Shown here: piece after piece, positions 1 through 9,675 of the stretch
Numbering within the stretch: the stretch's first letter is position 1
Layout of the letters: the number at the start of each line of letters is the position of its first letter
DNA from: Paracoccus sp. (in: a-proteobacteria)
GTDB taxonomy: Bacteria > Pseudomonadota > Alphaproteobacteria > Rhodobacterales > Rhodobacteraceae
Assembly: GCA_030538425.1 (NCBI GenBank)
Contig: JAUNTZ010000030.1
Coordinates: 1 to 35,423, forward strand
Length of the DNA stretch: 35,423 bases
Direction: 5' to 3'
Position numbers and translations under genes: made by a program
Notes under the pieces: generated by a model
The model's input: the letters and a program-made list of their open reading frames with translations, nothing else
What the model was told of the DNA's origin: nothing
Database searches by the model: none

Positions 1-1
1 C

Positions 2-907
<906 letters not shown>

Positions 908-957
908 CTATGCGCCGCAATTGGTGCTGCGAGCTGTTCAGACAAGGCGGGTTGCAG

Positions 958-3042
958 ATGATCCTGCAAGATATTCAAGGGCTTGCCGCGCGGCGGCGAG
1001 GGCCGATCCGGGCCGGGGCTGGCATTTTGTCGCAGCTGGCCGCGCTGATCCTTATTCTGGCGCTGATGCCCGGCTTTGCGCAGACGGGCGAATCGCAGGC
1101 GGCGCCCGATGCGGCAGCGGTGCAGGCCCTGTTCGGGGTCGAGGGGCCGGTTGAGATCAGGCGGCAGGAGAGCCCGGTTCCGTCATGGGCTGTCTGGCTT
1201 GAGGGCGCGGAAATCGGGCTGATCGGCTCAACCTGGGAGTTGGCCAATTCGACCGGCTATTCCGGGCAGCCGCTGGATGTTCTGGTCGCCACAACGCCCG
1301 AGGGCATGATTGCGGGCGCACGTCTGGTCCGCCATGCCGAGCCGGTGCTGACTTTGGGCATCTCGGACGCGGATATTGCCGCATATGTAGACCGCTATCG
1401 CGGGCTGGACCCCAATGCGGGTGAGATCCCGCCGGTGATCTCACGCGCGACCGTGTCCTCGGCGGTGATCCGCGACGGCATCCTGCGCACCGCGCGCATC
1501 CTTGCCACAGCCCAAACCGGGGGTGAGGTCGTCAACCGCGTCCGTTACGCCCCCGCCGACTGGGGGGGTCTGGTTGAGATGGGCGCAATTGGCACGGGCC
1601 GGGCCAGCATGGCCGAGGCGGCCACCGCATTCGACCGCGCGCGCCTGCCGTTGAGCCCCGGCGAGGCGCCGTTTCTGGAGTTCCACACCGCCATCATCGA
1701 CCCGCCAACTGTGGGGCGCAACCTTCTGTATCCGCTGGATTATTCATCGGCGCTTGGCGATCTGTCGCCCGGTCAGGTCTGGCTGGCGGTGATGTCGCAC
1801 GGCCCTTATAGCCATCGCGGCACTGAGGTCGTCCGCTCAGGCCGGTTTGAGCGGCTGAGCATCGAGCAGGCGGGGCAGGTCTGGCAACCCCTGCGCGACG
1901 ATATGCGCCGCATCGACGCGCTGTTGATCGAGGGCGCGCCCCCCTTTACCGAGATGAGCCTGTTTCGTCTCAACGCCAACGCGCAAGCGGGCGGGCTGGA
2001 CCTGACCCAACCGTTTGAGGTGGTCGTGACCGCCAGCCGCGATGCCGTGGACGGCGCGCCCCAGACCCTGCGCATCCCCGCCACCGTGACCCTGCCCGAG
2101 GCGCTGCGCAACGCGCCCATGGCGCAGCCAGAGGCGCTTTGGATGCAGCAATGGCGTGACCGCATCCCGCATCTGGCCGTGGTCGGCGTGATGCTGTTCG
2201 TGCTGGCGCTGATCCTGTTCGGGCAGGAATGGCTGGTGCGCCGCCCCGTCCTGTGGCGGCGCGTGCGCACCGGCTTTTTGCTGGCCACGCTGATCGTGCT
2301 GGGCTGGGGGCTGAACGGGCAGCTTTCGGTGGTGCAGGTGGTCGCGTTTCTGCACGCGCTGATGGGCGGCTTTCGCTGGGAAACCTTTCTGGTCGCGCCG
2401 ATCATCTTTGTTCTGTGGTCGGCGGTGGCGCTTGGCCTGCTGTTCTGGGGCCGAGGCGTGTTCTGCGGCTGGCTTTGCCCCTTTGGCGCGCTGCAAGAGC
2501 TGACCAACCAAGCCGCGCAACGCTTTGGCATCCGCCAGATCGCCGTGCCGCAGGCGCTGCATGAACGGCTTTGGGTCATCAAATACACGCTGTTCGTGGC
2601 GATTGTCGCGCTGTCCTTCTATTCGATGGAAATGGCCCTTGTTCTGGCCGAGGCCGAGCCGTTCAAGACCGCGATTTCGATGCGGATGATGCGGGCATGG
2701 CCCTTTGTGCTGTTCGTTCTGATCCTGCTGGGCGCGGGATTGTTCATCGAGCGGTTCTTTTGCCGCTATCTCTGCCCGCTTGGGGCCGGGCTGGCGATTC
2801 CGGCCAAGCTCAAGGTGTTCGACTGGCTCAAACGCCGTCCGCAATGCGGGCGTGAGTGCAGGCTTTGCGAACAGAAATGCACGGTCGGCGCGATTGACCC
2901 ATTGGGGCGGATCAACCCCAATGAATGCGTGCTATGCCTGCGCTGTCAGGTGGTGATGAACGATGCTGCCACCTGTCCCGTCCTGAAACGCCGCGCGCGC
3001 GGGGCCGCGCCTGCGGCCACAACCCCCGTGGTGCCGACATGA
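958..3042 (+). CDS. nirI: NosR/NirI-family membrane flavo-iron-sulfur protein
   Basis: Membrane protein of the NosR/NirI family, required for nirS expression and activity in Paracoccus. Visible in order (numbered from ATG 958): an N-terminal hydrophobic segment (~22-40); a periplasmic FMN-binding domain with the flavinylation-like motif SRATVSS (Thr165); several membrane helices; two CxxxCP motifs (Cys503/507 in CGWLCP, Cys602/606 in CRYLCP); and a C-terminal ferredoxin-like part with Cys630, 634, 637, 641 and Cys657, 660, 663, 673. Length 694 aa suits the family. An ATG at 910 is also in frame, but the NNR box position and the AAGGCGG sequence just before 958 favour 958. The last bases (ATGA) overlap nirX. 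I call it NirI rather than NosR because it is divergent from nirS and no nosZ is visible. Confidence 0.93.
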   Translation: MILQDIQGLAARRRGPIRAGAGILSQLAALILILALMPGFAQTGESQAAPDAAAVQALFGVEGPVEIRRQESPVPSWAVWLEGAEIGLIGSTWELANSTGYSGQPLDVLVATTPEGMIAGARLVRHAEPVLTLGISDADIAAYVDRYRGLDPNAGEIPPVISRATVSSAVIRDGILRTARILATAQTGGEVVNRVRYAPADWGGLVEMGAIGTGRASMAEAATAFDRARLPLSPGEAPFLEFHTAIIDPPTVGRNLLYPLDYSSALGDLSPGQVWLAVMSHGPYSHRGTEVVRSGRFERLSIEQAGQVWQPLRDDMRRIDALLIEGAPPFTEMSLFRLNANAQAGGLDLTQPFEVVVTASRDAVDGAPQTLRIPATVTLPEALRNAPMAQPEALWMQQWRDRIPHLAVVGVMLFVLALILFGQEWLVRRPVLWRRVRTGFLLATLIVLGWGLNGQLSVVQVVAFLHALMGGFRWETFLVAPIIFVLWSAVALGLLFWGRGVFCGWLCPFGALQELTNQAAQRFGIRQIAVPQALHERLWVIKYTLFVAIVALSFYSMEMALVLAEAEPFKTAISMRMMRAWPFVLFVLILLGAGLFIERFFCRYLCPLGAGLAIPAKLKVFDWLKRRPQCGRECRLCEQKCTVGAIDPLGRINPNECVLCLRCQVVMNDAATCPVLKRRARGAAPAATTPVVPT

Positions 3043-3893
3043 TGAACCGCCGCCGCATGATCGGCGTCAGCGCCGCCGCGCTGCTGACCCCGCGCGCTGC
3101 CCTTGCGCAGACCGAAATCCGCGAAACCCGCGCGATGGGCGCGCAGGTCGTCCTTCGCGCTGAGGGCGCGACGCCGGTGCAGGCACGGGGCTTTTTCGAC
3201 GCAGCCGAGCGCGCCTTGCGTCATATCGAGGGGCAGTTCTCGCTGTTCGGCGAATCGGCGCTGCTGCGGCTGAACCGGACCGGGCGGCTGGATCATCCGG
3301 GCCGCGATATGCTGGAAGTGCTGACCCTTGCGGCTGAGGTTCATGCAGCGACCGGCGGCGCGTTTGACCCTGCCGTGCAACCGCTTTGGCTGGCCCGCGC
3401 GCATGGCCAGCCCGCGCCAGATGCGGCGCGATTCGCGCAGGTCCAGATCGACGCGCGGGCGATTTGCCTGCCGCGCGGCGCGGCGCTGACGCTGAACGGG
3501 ATTGCGCAAGGCTTTGCCGCCGACCGGCTGGCTGACATTGCCCGCCGCCACGGGTTGCCGCGCGTGCTGGTCGATGCGGGCGAGATGGCCGCAATCGGCG
3601 CATGGGACACGGGCATTGCCGCGACCGATGGGCAGATCATCCGCCAGCTGCGCCTTGACGGGCGCGCGCTTGCGACTTCCTCGGGGCAGGGGACGCTGAT
3701 CGGGCCTGAGCGCGCGCCCCATATCATCGACCCGGCAGGAGGCCGCAGCCCGCGCGGGCTGGTCTCGGTGTCGGCTGACCGGGCGGCGCTGGCCGATGCC
3801 CTGTCTACCGCGTTTTGCGTGATGGATGCCCCCGCAATCAACACCACGCTAGCCGCCTTCCCCAAGGCCCGGATCGAGGCGATCCACGCGTGA
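3039..3893 (+). CDS. nirX: ApbE-type FMN transferase (NirX/NosX family)
   Basis: Periplasmic flavin transferase of the ApbE family, which moves FMN from FAD onto a Thr of its partner; here the partner is probably NirI (inference from the overlap). The start ATG overlaps the nirI stop in ATGATG, giving 284 aa. The N-terminus has an Arg-triplet followed by a hydrophobic stretch and ALAQ (residues ~4-23), resembling the Tat signals of NosX/NirX. Family marks seen: the FAD-binding motif LNGIAQGFAADRLADIARRHG, then VDAGEMAAIG, TSSGQGTLIG, HIIDPAGG and, near the end, the metal-site motif ALADALSTAFCVM. It is followed by ~100 bases and the nor promoter, so it probably ends the nirI-nirX operon. Confidence 0.92.
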   Translation: MMNRRRMIGVSAAALLTPRAALAQTEIRETRAMGAQVVLRAEGATPVQARGFFDAAERALRHIEGQFSLFGESALLRLNRTGRLDHPGRDMLEVLTLAAEVHAATGGAFDPAVQPLWLARAHGQPAPDAARFAQVQIDARAICLPRGAALTLNGIAQGFAADRLADIARRHGLPRVLVDAGEMAAIGAWDTGIAATDGQIIRQLRLDGRALATSSGQGTLIGPERAPHIIDPAGGRSPRGLVSVSADRAALADALSTAFCVMDAPAINTTLAAFPKARIEAIHA

Positions 3894-3920
3894 GCCACCC
3901 GCCGCTTTAATCACAAAGGT

Positions 3921-3934
3921 TTGACTTTCGTTAA
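3921..3934 (+). promoter_or_regulatory. FNR/NNR-type box upstream of norC
   Basis: TTGACTTTCGTTAA is TTGA-N6-TTAA, one base away from the perfect TTGA-N6-TCAA dyad. The centre lies about 70 bases before the norC ATG. A class II arrangement would place the start of transcription near 3969 with a ~29-base leader. The known NO/NNR control of nor operons in Paracoccus makes this the likely activator site. Confidence 0.75.
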
Positions 3935-3997
3935 GGCCCCCTCACATCCCGCGCGGCATGACTGGGCGCAGTTGCAACCGCTTGGAGGGGACTGCGC

Positions 3998-4450
3998 ATG
4001 AGCGAAGTCATGACCAAAAGCATGGCCCGAAACGTCTTCTACGGCGGGTCTTTATTCTTCATCGCGATATTCGGCGCGTTGTCGGTGCACAGCCATTGGT
4101 ATGCGGTCAATGTCTCGACCGATAAGGAGGGGCTGACCGAAAGCGTTGCCGCAGGCAAGCATGTCTGGGAACGCAATGGCTGCATCAACTGTCACACGCT
4201 GCTGGGTGAAGGTGCCTATTTTGCGCCCGAGCTTGGCAATGTGATGGCGCGTTGGGGCGTCCAGGACGACCCCGAGGCTGCCATGTCGATGCTGTCGGGC
4301 TGGATGGACGCGATGCCGACCGGCATTGAGGGCCGCCGCCAGATGCCGAACTTTGGCCTGAGCGAACAGGAATATCGCGAACTGACCGATTTTCTGCTGT
4401 GGACCGGACGGATCAACACGCAGAACTGGCCGCCGAACGACGCCGGCTGA
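3998..4450 (+). CDS. norC: Nitric oxide reductase cytochrome c subunit
   Basis: Small membrane-anchored cytochrome c that passes electrons to NorB. Length is 150 aa, as usual. One N-terminal membrane anchor (about residues 12-30) is followed by the heme motif CINCH (Cys62, Cys65, His66). The likely axial Met is Met116 in RRQMPNFGL. A strong GGAGGGG Shine-Dalgarno lies 8-14 bases before the ATG. It is the first gene of the norCBQDEF operon, and norB begins 12 bases after its stop. Confidence 0.97.
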   Translation: MSEVMTKSMARNVFYGGSLFFIAIFGALSVHSHWYAVNVSTDKEGLTESVAAGKHVWERNGCINCHTLLGEGAYFAPELGNVMARWGVQDDPEAAMSMLSGWMDAMPTGIEGRRQMPNFGLSEQEYRELTDFLLWTGRINTQNWPPNDAG

Positions 4451-4462
4451 GGAGAGACGCAG

Positions 4463-5851
4463 ATGAGATACTCGACGCAAAACATCGCTTACCCCTATTT
4501 CCTTGTCGCCATGGGCCTGTTCGCGATTCAGGTCTGTGCCGGGCTGACGCTTGGCTATATCTATGTGAACCCGAACTTTCTGGCCGATATCGCGCCGTTC
4601 CATGTCGTGCGCATGATCCATTCCAACGCGCTTGTGGTCTGGCTGCTGCTGGGCTTTTTCGGGGCCACCTATTACCTGCTGCCCGAAGAGGCCGAGCGCG
4701 ACATCCATTCACCGACGCTCGCCTATATCCAGCTTGCGATCATGGTCGTCGGCACGCTTGGCGCGGTCGTGACCTATGTGTTCGACCTGTTCCACGGCAA
4801 CTGGCTGCTGGGCAAGGAAGGGCGCGAGTTTCTGGAGCAACCCGTCTGGGTCAAGCTGGGCATCGTCGTGGCCGCGCTGATCTTCCTCTATAACTGCACG
4901 CTGACCATCCTCAAGGGCCGCAAGACCTCAGTCTCGACGATCCTGATGATCGGGCTTTGGGGTCTGGCGCTGCTGTTCCTGTTCGCCTTCTACAACCCGG
5001 CCAACCTCGTGCTGGACAAGCAATATTGGTGGTATGTGATCCACCTCTGGGTTGAGGGCGTCTGGGAACTCATCATGGCCGCGATTCTGGCCTTCCTGAT
5101 GCTGAAGCTGACCGGCGTTGACCGCGAAGTCGTGGAAAAATGGCTGTATGTCATCGTCGCCACGGCGCTGTTCTCGGGCATCCTTGGCACCGGCCACCAC
5201 TACTATTGGATCGGTCTGCCTGCCTATTGGCAGTGGATCGGCTCGATCTTCTCGTCCTTCGAGGTGGTGCCGTTCTTTGCCATGATGGCCTTTGCCTTCA
5301 TCATGGTGTGGAAGGGCCGCCGCGATCACCCGAACAAGGCCGCGATGCTGTGGAGCCTTGGCTGCGCGGTGCTGGCCTTTTTTGGCGCAGGCGTCTGGGG
5401 CTTCCTGCACACGCTGCACGGCGTCAACTATTACAGCCACGGCACGCAGATCACCGCCGCGCATGGCCACCTTGCCTTTTACGGGGCCTATGTCTGCCTT
5501 GTGCTGGCGATCATCAGCTATGCGATGCCGATCATGAAGAACCGCGACCCCTATAATCAGGTGCTGAACATGGCGTCCTTCTGGATCATGTCGTCCGGGA
5601 TGCTGTTCATGACCTTCACCCTGACCTTTGCGGGCACGGTCCAGACGCACCTGCAACGGGTGAACGGCATCTTCTTCATGGAGGTTCAGGATCAGCTTGT
5701 GCTGTTCTACTGGATGCGCCTTGGCTCGGGCGTGGCGGTGGTGCTTGGCGCGCTGTTGTTCATATACTCGGTTCTGGTGCCGGGGCGTGAGGTGGTCGAT
5801 CCCGGCCCCGTGCAGCGCCAACGTGATGAACACCTGGAACCGGCGGAGTAA
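4463..5851 (+). CDS. norB: Nitric oxide reductase catalytic subunit
   Basis: Twelve-helix heme-copper-oxidase relative that reduces two NO to N2O at a heme b3/non-heme iron centre in the inner membrane. Length 462 aa, typical of cNOR. Candidate metal ligands occur at the positions I recall for the Paracoccus denitrificans protein: His53 and His336 (low-spin heme b), His334 (heme b3), and His194, His245 and His246 (FeB). The conserved glutamates Glu125, Glu198, Glu202 and Glu267 are all present. The start has GAGGAGAG just upstream. norQ begins 3 bases after the stop. There is no N-terminal fused cytochrome c or quinol-type extension, so this is the cytochrome-c-dependent form partnered with NorC. 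Confidence 0.98.
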   Translation: MRYSTQNIAYPYFLVAMGLFAIQVCAGLTLGYIYVNPNFLADIAPFHVVRMIHSNALVVWLLLGFFGATYYLLPEEAERDIHSPTLAYIQLAIMVVGTLGAVVTYVFDLFHGNWLLGKEGREFLEQPVWVKLGIVVAALIFLYNCTLTILKGRKTSVSTILMIGLWGLALLFLFAFYNPANLVLDKQYWWYVIHLWVEGVWELIMAAILAFLMLKLTGVDREVVEKWLYVIVATALFSGILGTGHHYYWIGLPAYWQWIGSIFSSFEVVPFFAMMAFAFIMVWKGRRDHPNKAAMLWSLGCAVLAFFGAGVWGFLHTLHGVNYYSHGTQITAAHGHLAFYGAYVCLVLAIISYAMPIMKNRDPYNQVLNMASFWIMSSGMLFMTFTLTFAGTVQTHLQRVNGIFFMEVQDQLVLFYWMRLGSGVAVVLGALLFIYSVLVPGREVVDPGPVQRQRDEHLEPAE

Positions 5852-5854
5852 GCC

Positions 5855-6658
5855 ATGAACGCGATTGACACCGGAACGGGGGCGCAAGCCCCCTTCTACC
5901 TTCCGCAGGGCGACGAGATCGCCATATTCGAGGCCGCCGCCGCCCATGACCTGCCGGTTCTGCTGAAAGGCCCGACCGGCGTCGGCAAGACCCGTTTCGT
6001 AGCCCATATGGCCGCGCGACTGGGCCGCAAGCTTTATACTGTCGCCTGCCATGACGACCTGTCGGCGGCGGACCTGATCGGGCGTTATCTGCTCAAGGGC
6101 GGGGAAACCGTCTGGGTCGATGGCCCCTTGACACGCGCCGTGCGCGAGGGCGCGATTTGTTACCTCGATGAGGTGGTCGAGGCCCGCAAGGACGTCACCG
6201 TCGTTCTGCACCCGCTGACCGATGATCGTCGCATCCTGCCCATCGACCGCACGGGTGAGGAACTGGAGGCTGCGCCGGGCTTTATGCTGGTGGCGTCCTA
6301 TAACCCCGGCTATCAGAACATCCTCAAGACGCTGAAACCCTCGACCCGGCAACGCTTTCTGGCGATGGATTTTGATTTTCCCGCCGCCGCGCAGGAAACC
6401 CGCATCGTGATGCAGGAAACCGGCATTGCCGAGGACCGCGCCGCCGCCCTTGTCCGGCTGGCGGGCAAGCTGCGCGCCCTGCGCGGGCAAGACCTTGAGG
6501 AAGGCGTCTCGACCCGGCTTGTGGTCTATGCCGCCACGCTTATTCAAGGGGGGATGTCTCTTGACCGCGCGATTGAGGCGGCGATGATCGAACCTCTGAC
6601 CGACGATGCCGATATCAAGCGCGGTCTGCTTGATCTGGTCTCGGCGGTGTTCGGCTGA
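5855..6658 (+). CDS. norQ: MoxR-type AAA+ ATPase NorQ
   Basis: Cytoplasmic AAA+ ATPase needed to activate NorCB; family data for NorQ/CbbQ indicate it works with a VWA protein to insert the non-heme metal. Length 267 aa. Walker A is GPTGVGKT (39-46), with Walker B around ICYLDEVVEA (101-110, Asp105/Glu106). A sensor-like MLVASYNPGYQN follows, and the C-terminal lid contains GVSTRLVVYAATLI, typical of the NorQ/CbbQ branch. It sits between norB (3-base gap) and norD (4-base gap), so it is translated in the same operon. Confidence 0.96.
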   Translation: MNAIDTGTGAQAPFYLPQGDEIAIFEAAAAHDLPVLLKGPTGVGKTRFVAHMAARLGRKLYTVACHDDLSAADLIGRYLLKGGETVWVDGPLTRAVREGAICYLDEVVEARKDVTVVLHPLTDDRRILPIDRTGEELEAAPGFMLVASYNPGYQNILKTLKPSTRQRFLAMDFDFPAAAQETRIVMQETGIAEDRAAALVRLAGKLRALRGQDLEEGVSTRLVVYAATLIQGGMSLDRAIEAAMIEPLTDDADIKRGLLDLVSAVFG

Positions 6659-6662
6659 CGCC

Positions 6663-8618
6663 ATGGCCCGCATCGCCTTTGAACCGTGGGAGCCAGAGGA
6701 AACAGTCGGTAAGCTCTGGCACGAATATGCCAGCCGCTTTGACGCGCCGGTTTCGTTCCCTGAGGCCGAAATCGGTCTGCCCGTCCTGGCGGGGCGGCTG
6801 GCGGTGTTCTATCGCGGTCTGGGCGGCGATCACGCGGTCGAGATCCGCGCCGCCCGCGCCACAGCCGCGCGTCATCGCATGTCGTGGCGGCGCAGGCTGG
6901 CCAGCACCGGCGACGCCATTCCGCGCGCCAGTTTTGACGGCGAGGTGCTGCGCCTGCCCGAAACCCTCGCGGTTTTTCCGGCGGTCGAGGCAAATGGCGC
7001 GCTGTATCTGTGGCTGACCGCGATGGCGGTTGCCTTGGGGCAGGGCGAGGTGTTGCGCGCGCCGGTTGATGATCCGCTTGCCCATGACATGACCGCGCTT
7101 GCCAATACGCGCCGCGCGGTGGCGTGGATTTTGGAACAGGCACCCGGCCTGCGCGGGCTTTATTCCGAACTGTCGGCGGCGCTTTTGGCGCAGCGGCCCA
7201 CGCCGCGCCTGCCGCCCGCCGAGGCCGCGCTTGAGGCGGTGATCCGGCAGATGCTGGGCGATCCCGCGCCCCTTGGCCCCGACGCGCAGGCGGTGGCCGA
7301 CCGCATCCTTGCGGCAAGCCCCGACGCGCTGTCAGCACAGGCCCCGCGCGGCTATCAGCCGATGCGCCCGGTCGAGCTTTGGGTCCATCGCGACAGCGTG
7401 TCGCTGTCGGCCTCGGACGTGGTCGAGACCCGCGAGACCGACGGCCCGCCCGAGGAAGGCCATGACGGCAAGACCATGCGCGCCCGTCGCCGCAATACCG
7501 ATCAGGCGCAGCGCCGCGACAGCCTTATCCTGCACAAGTTCGAGGCGATCCTGTCATGGGCCGAGTTCCTGAACCTCAACCGCCGGGTCGAGGATGACGA
7601 TATCGACGACGCCAAGAAGGCCGCCGAGGATCAGGACGAACTGAACCTTGGCCAGCTTGCCAAGGCCCCCGCCGCGCGGCTGAAACTGCATCTGGACCTC
7701 TCGCCCGAGGATGCCGAACGCGAGGCGCTGTCGGGCAGTTTTACCTATCCCGAATGGGATGCGCGGCGCGGCGCCTATCTGCCCGCCCATGTCCGCGTTC
7801 TGGAAAGCCGACCCGAGCTTGAGCCCGACGCCGCAATCATTCACGATCTTGCCGCGCAGCGCCGCATCCGCGCCGTCCGCCGCCAGTTCGAGGCGCTGCG
7901 ACCGGGCCGGATCACCACCACCGGTCACCGCGACGGCGAAGACATTGACACCGAACTGGCCGTGCGTTCCGCCACCGATCTGGCCGCGATGGGCGAAGGC
8001 AATGACCGGATCTGGCGCAAATCGCTGCCAACCGCGCGCGATCTTGCGGTCTCGATCCTGCTGGACGTGTCACGCTCGACCGAAAGTGCGGTGACAGGCC
8101 GCGCGGTGATCGACATCGAACGCGAGGCGCTGACGGCGCTTGCCTGGGGGTTGGATGCCTGCGGTGACCGGTTCGCGCTGAACGCCTTTTCCTCGCTGCG
8201 GCGCGACCGGGTCTTCGTGTCGAACTGCAAGACATTCGACGAACCCATGTCGCGGCAGGTCGAGGCGCGCGTCGCCGCGCTACGCCCGCAATTCTACACA
8301 AGGCTGGGGGCGGGGGTGCGTCACGCCTCGGCGGGGCTGTCCACGCAAGGCAACCGCCGCCGCCTGCTGCTGGTCATCACCGACGGCAAGCCCAACGATC
8401 TGGACCATTACGAGGGCCGCCACGGCATCGAGGACAGCGCCCGCGCCATCCGCGAGGCCCGCCGCGCCGGTCATGCCGTGTTCGGCATCACCGTGGACCG
8501 CGACGGCAAGACCTGGTTTCCGCGCATCTTCGGTCAGGGCGGCTTCGCGCTGTTCCCCGACCCCGACAAACTCACCGCCGCGCTGCCCGAAATCTATCGC
8601 CAACTGGTCGGGCGATGA
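6663..8618 (+). CDS. norD: VWA-domain nitric oxide reductase activation protein NorD
   Basis: Partner of NorQ in maturation of nitric oxide reductase. Length 651 aa, usual for NorD. The ATG at 6663 (ARIAFEPWEPEE...) follows the norQ stop by 4 bases. The N-terminal ~350 residues are helical and charged, with an acidic/Lys patch near EDDDIDDAKKAAEDQDE. The C-terminal third is a von Willebrand A domain with the metal-ion site ILLDVSRSTES (Asp468, Ser470, Ser472), a downstream TRLGAGVRHA carrying the MIDAS Thr region, and VITDGKPNDLD. The stop overlaps the norE ATG (ATGA). CbbO-type proteins look similar, but the nor context settles the name. Confidence 0.95.
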   Translation: MARIAFEPWEPEETVGKLWHEYASRFDAPVSFPEAEIGLPVLAGRLAVFYRGLGGDHAVEIRAARATAARHRMSWRRRLASTGDAIPRASFDGEVLRLPETLAVFPAVEANGALYLWLTAMAVALGQGEVLRAPVDDPLAHDMTALANTRRAVAWILEQAPGLRGLYSELSAALLAQRPTPRLPPAEAALEAVIRQMLGDPAPLGPDAQAVADRILAASPDALSAQAPRGYQPMRPVELWVHRDSVSLSASDVVETRETDGPPEEGHDGKTMRARRRNTDQAQRRDSLILHKFEAILSWAEFLNLNRRVEDDDIDDAKKAAEDQDELNLGQLAKAPAARLKLHLDLSPEDAEREALSGSFTYPEWDARRGAYLPAHVRVLESRPELEPDAAIIHDLAAQRRIRAVRRQFEALRPGRITTTGHRDGEDIDTELAVRSATDLAAMGEGNDRIWRKSLPTARDLAVSILLDVSRSTESAVTGRAVIDIEREALTALAWGLDACGDRFALNAFSSLRRDRVFVSNCKTFDEPMSRQVEARVAALRPQFYTRLGAGVRHASAGLSTQGNRRRLLLVITDGKPNDLDHYEGRHGIEDSARAIREARRAGHAVFGITVDRDGKTWFPRIFGQGGFALFPDPDKLTAALPEIYRQLVGR

Positions 8619-9412
8619 GCGGGCGGGGGGATGGGAACGCAGCGCCCATGCAGCCTGCGGTGACGGCAGACAGCGGCGAAAGCGTGTCTTCGGACGCGGC
8701 GCGGGGCGGTGGCGTGGCGAGTTCTGCACCGTCCGCCGATGCCGCGAAAGCGGGCGCTGAGCCTGCGGCTCTGCACGGACAGCGCCCTTCGGTCTCGGAA
8801 CCGTCGCCTGAGGACGACACGCCGCCAAGGGCGGACCCGGCTTATGTTGGAACACCCCCGCCGCAGCTCGCAACCAACGCCACCCCCTCATCGCGCCTGC
8901 CCGGCGATCTGATGATGTGGGTTCTCATCATGTCGGAGCTGGCCGTGTTTGCCGCCGGATTGCTGGCCTTTCTGGCGGTGCGATTGACCGACCCTCTGGG
9001 CTTTGCCGAGGCGCAGGATCATCTGAACCGTGTCTCGGCTGCGATCAATACGGTGGTTCTGATCACCTCGGGCCTGCTCGCCGCCCTTGCGCTGCGGGCG
9101 GCGCGGGCAGGGCGTGAGACGCGGGGATGGCTGCTTGCGGCATCGGCGCTTGGGATGGTGTTTTTGGTGCTCAAGGGCATGGAATACGCCCATTCCGCCG
9201 CGCAAGGCATTGGGCCGGACAGCGGCGCGTTCTTTATGTTCTATTTCCTGCTGACCGGCTTTCACGCGGTCCATGTTGTCGCGGGGATCGTGGTGCTGTG
9301 GCTTTGCGCGCTCACCCGCCGGGTGGGTCATATCGAGGCAGGCACCCAGTTCTGGCACATGGTTGATCTGGTCTGGGTGATCCTCTTCCCCGTCATCTAT
9401 CTGCTGAGGTGA
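8615..9412 (+). CDS. norE: Cytochrome c oxidase subunit III-like protein NorE, long N-terminus
   Basis: Membrane accessory of the nor operon, related to subunit III of heme-copper oxidases; its exact role is not settled, though it supports full NO reductase activity in Paracoccus. The body (from about residue 94, SRLPGDLMMWVLIMSELAVF) has five predicted membrane helices and ends ILFPVIYLLR, as in NorE/CoxIII proteins. The first ~93 residues are low-complexity Ala/Ser/Pro/Gly with no helix, which makes the protein 265 aa rather than the more usual ~180. The ATG at 8615 overlaps the norD stop. No better in-frame ATG lies between 8648 and the first helix, so the extension may be real or translation may use a later GTG. 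Confidence 0.88.
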   Translation: MSGRGDGNAAPMQPAVTADSGESVSSDAARGGGVASSAPSADAAKAGAEPAALHGQRPSVSEPSPEDDTPPRADPAYVGTPPPQLATNATPSSRLPGDLMMWVLIMSELAVFAAGLLAFLAVRLTDPLGFAEAQDHLNRVSAAINTVVLITSGLLAALALRAARAGRETRGWLLAASALGMVFLVLKGMEYAHSAAQGIGPDSGAFFMFYFLLTGFHAVHVVAGIVVLWLCALTRRVGHIEAGTQFWHMVDLVWVILFPVIYLLR

Positions 9413-9414
9413 AC

Positions 9415-9675
9415 ATGACCCGCGACCCTCTGATCCGAGCATGGCTCTGGCTGCTGGCGGCCTCGGCTGGCTCTACCCTGATGGCGGCGCTTGCCGATGG
9501 CGGGGCGGCGCGGGTGGCCATGCTGGCGGTTCTGGTGCTGGCCTGGATCAAGGCGCGGGTGGTGCTGGGCGCCTATCTGGAGCTGGATCATGTGCCAGGC
9601 GTCCGGCGCGGCTTTGATCTGGCGCTTGGGCTCTTCATGGTCGTGGCGGGCGGGCTCTATCTGGCGGCGGGTTAG
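9415..9675 (+). CDS. norF: NorF small membrane protein
   Basis: Last gene of norCBQDEF, 86 aa. Three hydrophobic stretches are visible (about residues 9-26, 31-50 and 63-84), including LAWIKARVVLGAYLELDHV, a motif shared with small subunit-IV-like oxidase proteins. The ATG at 9415 has GAGGT five bases upstream, formed by the end of norE (stop at 9410-9412). Its TAG overlaps the last bases of convergent nnrS. Its molecular role is unclear; in Paracoccus NorEF loss lowers NO reduction capacity. Confidence 0.9.
   Translation: MTRDPLIRAWLWLLAASAGSTLMAALADGGAARVAMLAVLVLAWIKARVVLGAYLELDHVPGVRRGFDLALGLFMVVAGGLYLAAG

Noticed and set aside
958-3042. NosR instead of NirI
   Set aside because: Same family, but the gene is divergent from nirS and no nosZ or other nos genes are in view.
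4928-6673. Long leftward open frame (581 codons) across norB and norQ
   Set aside because: Antisense shadow of high-G+C genes; composition of Arg/His/Gln/Gly repeats, no ribosome site, and both norB and norQ are certain.
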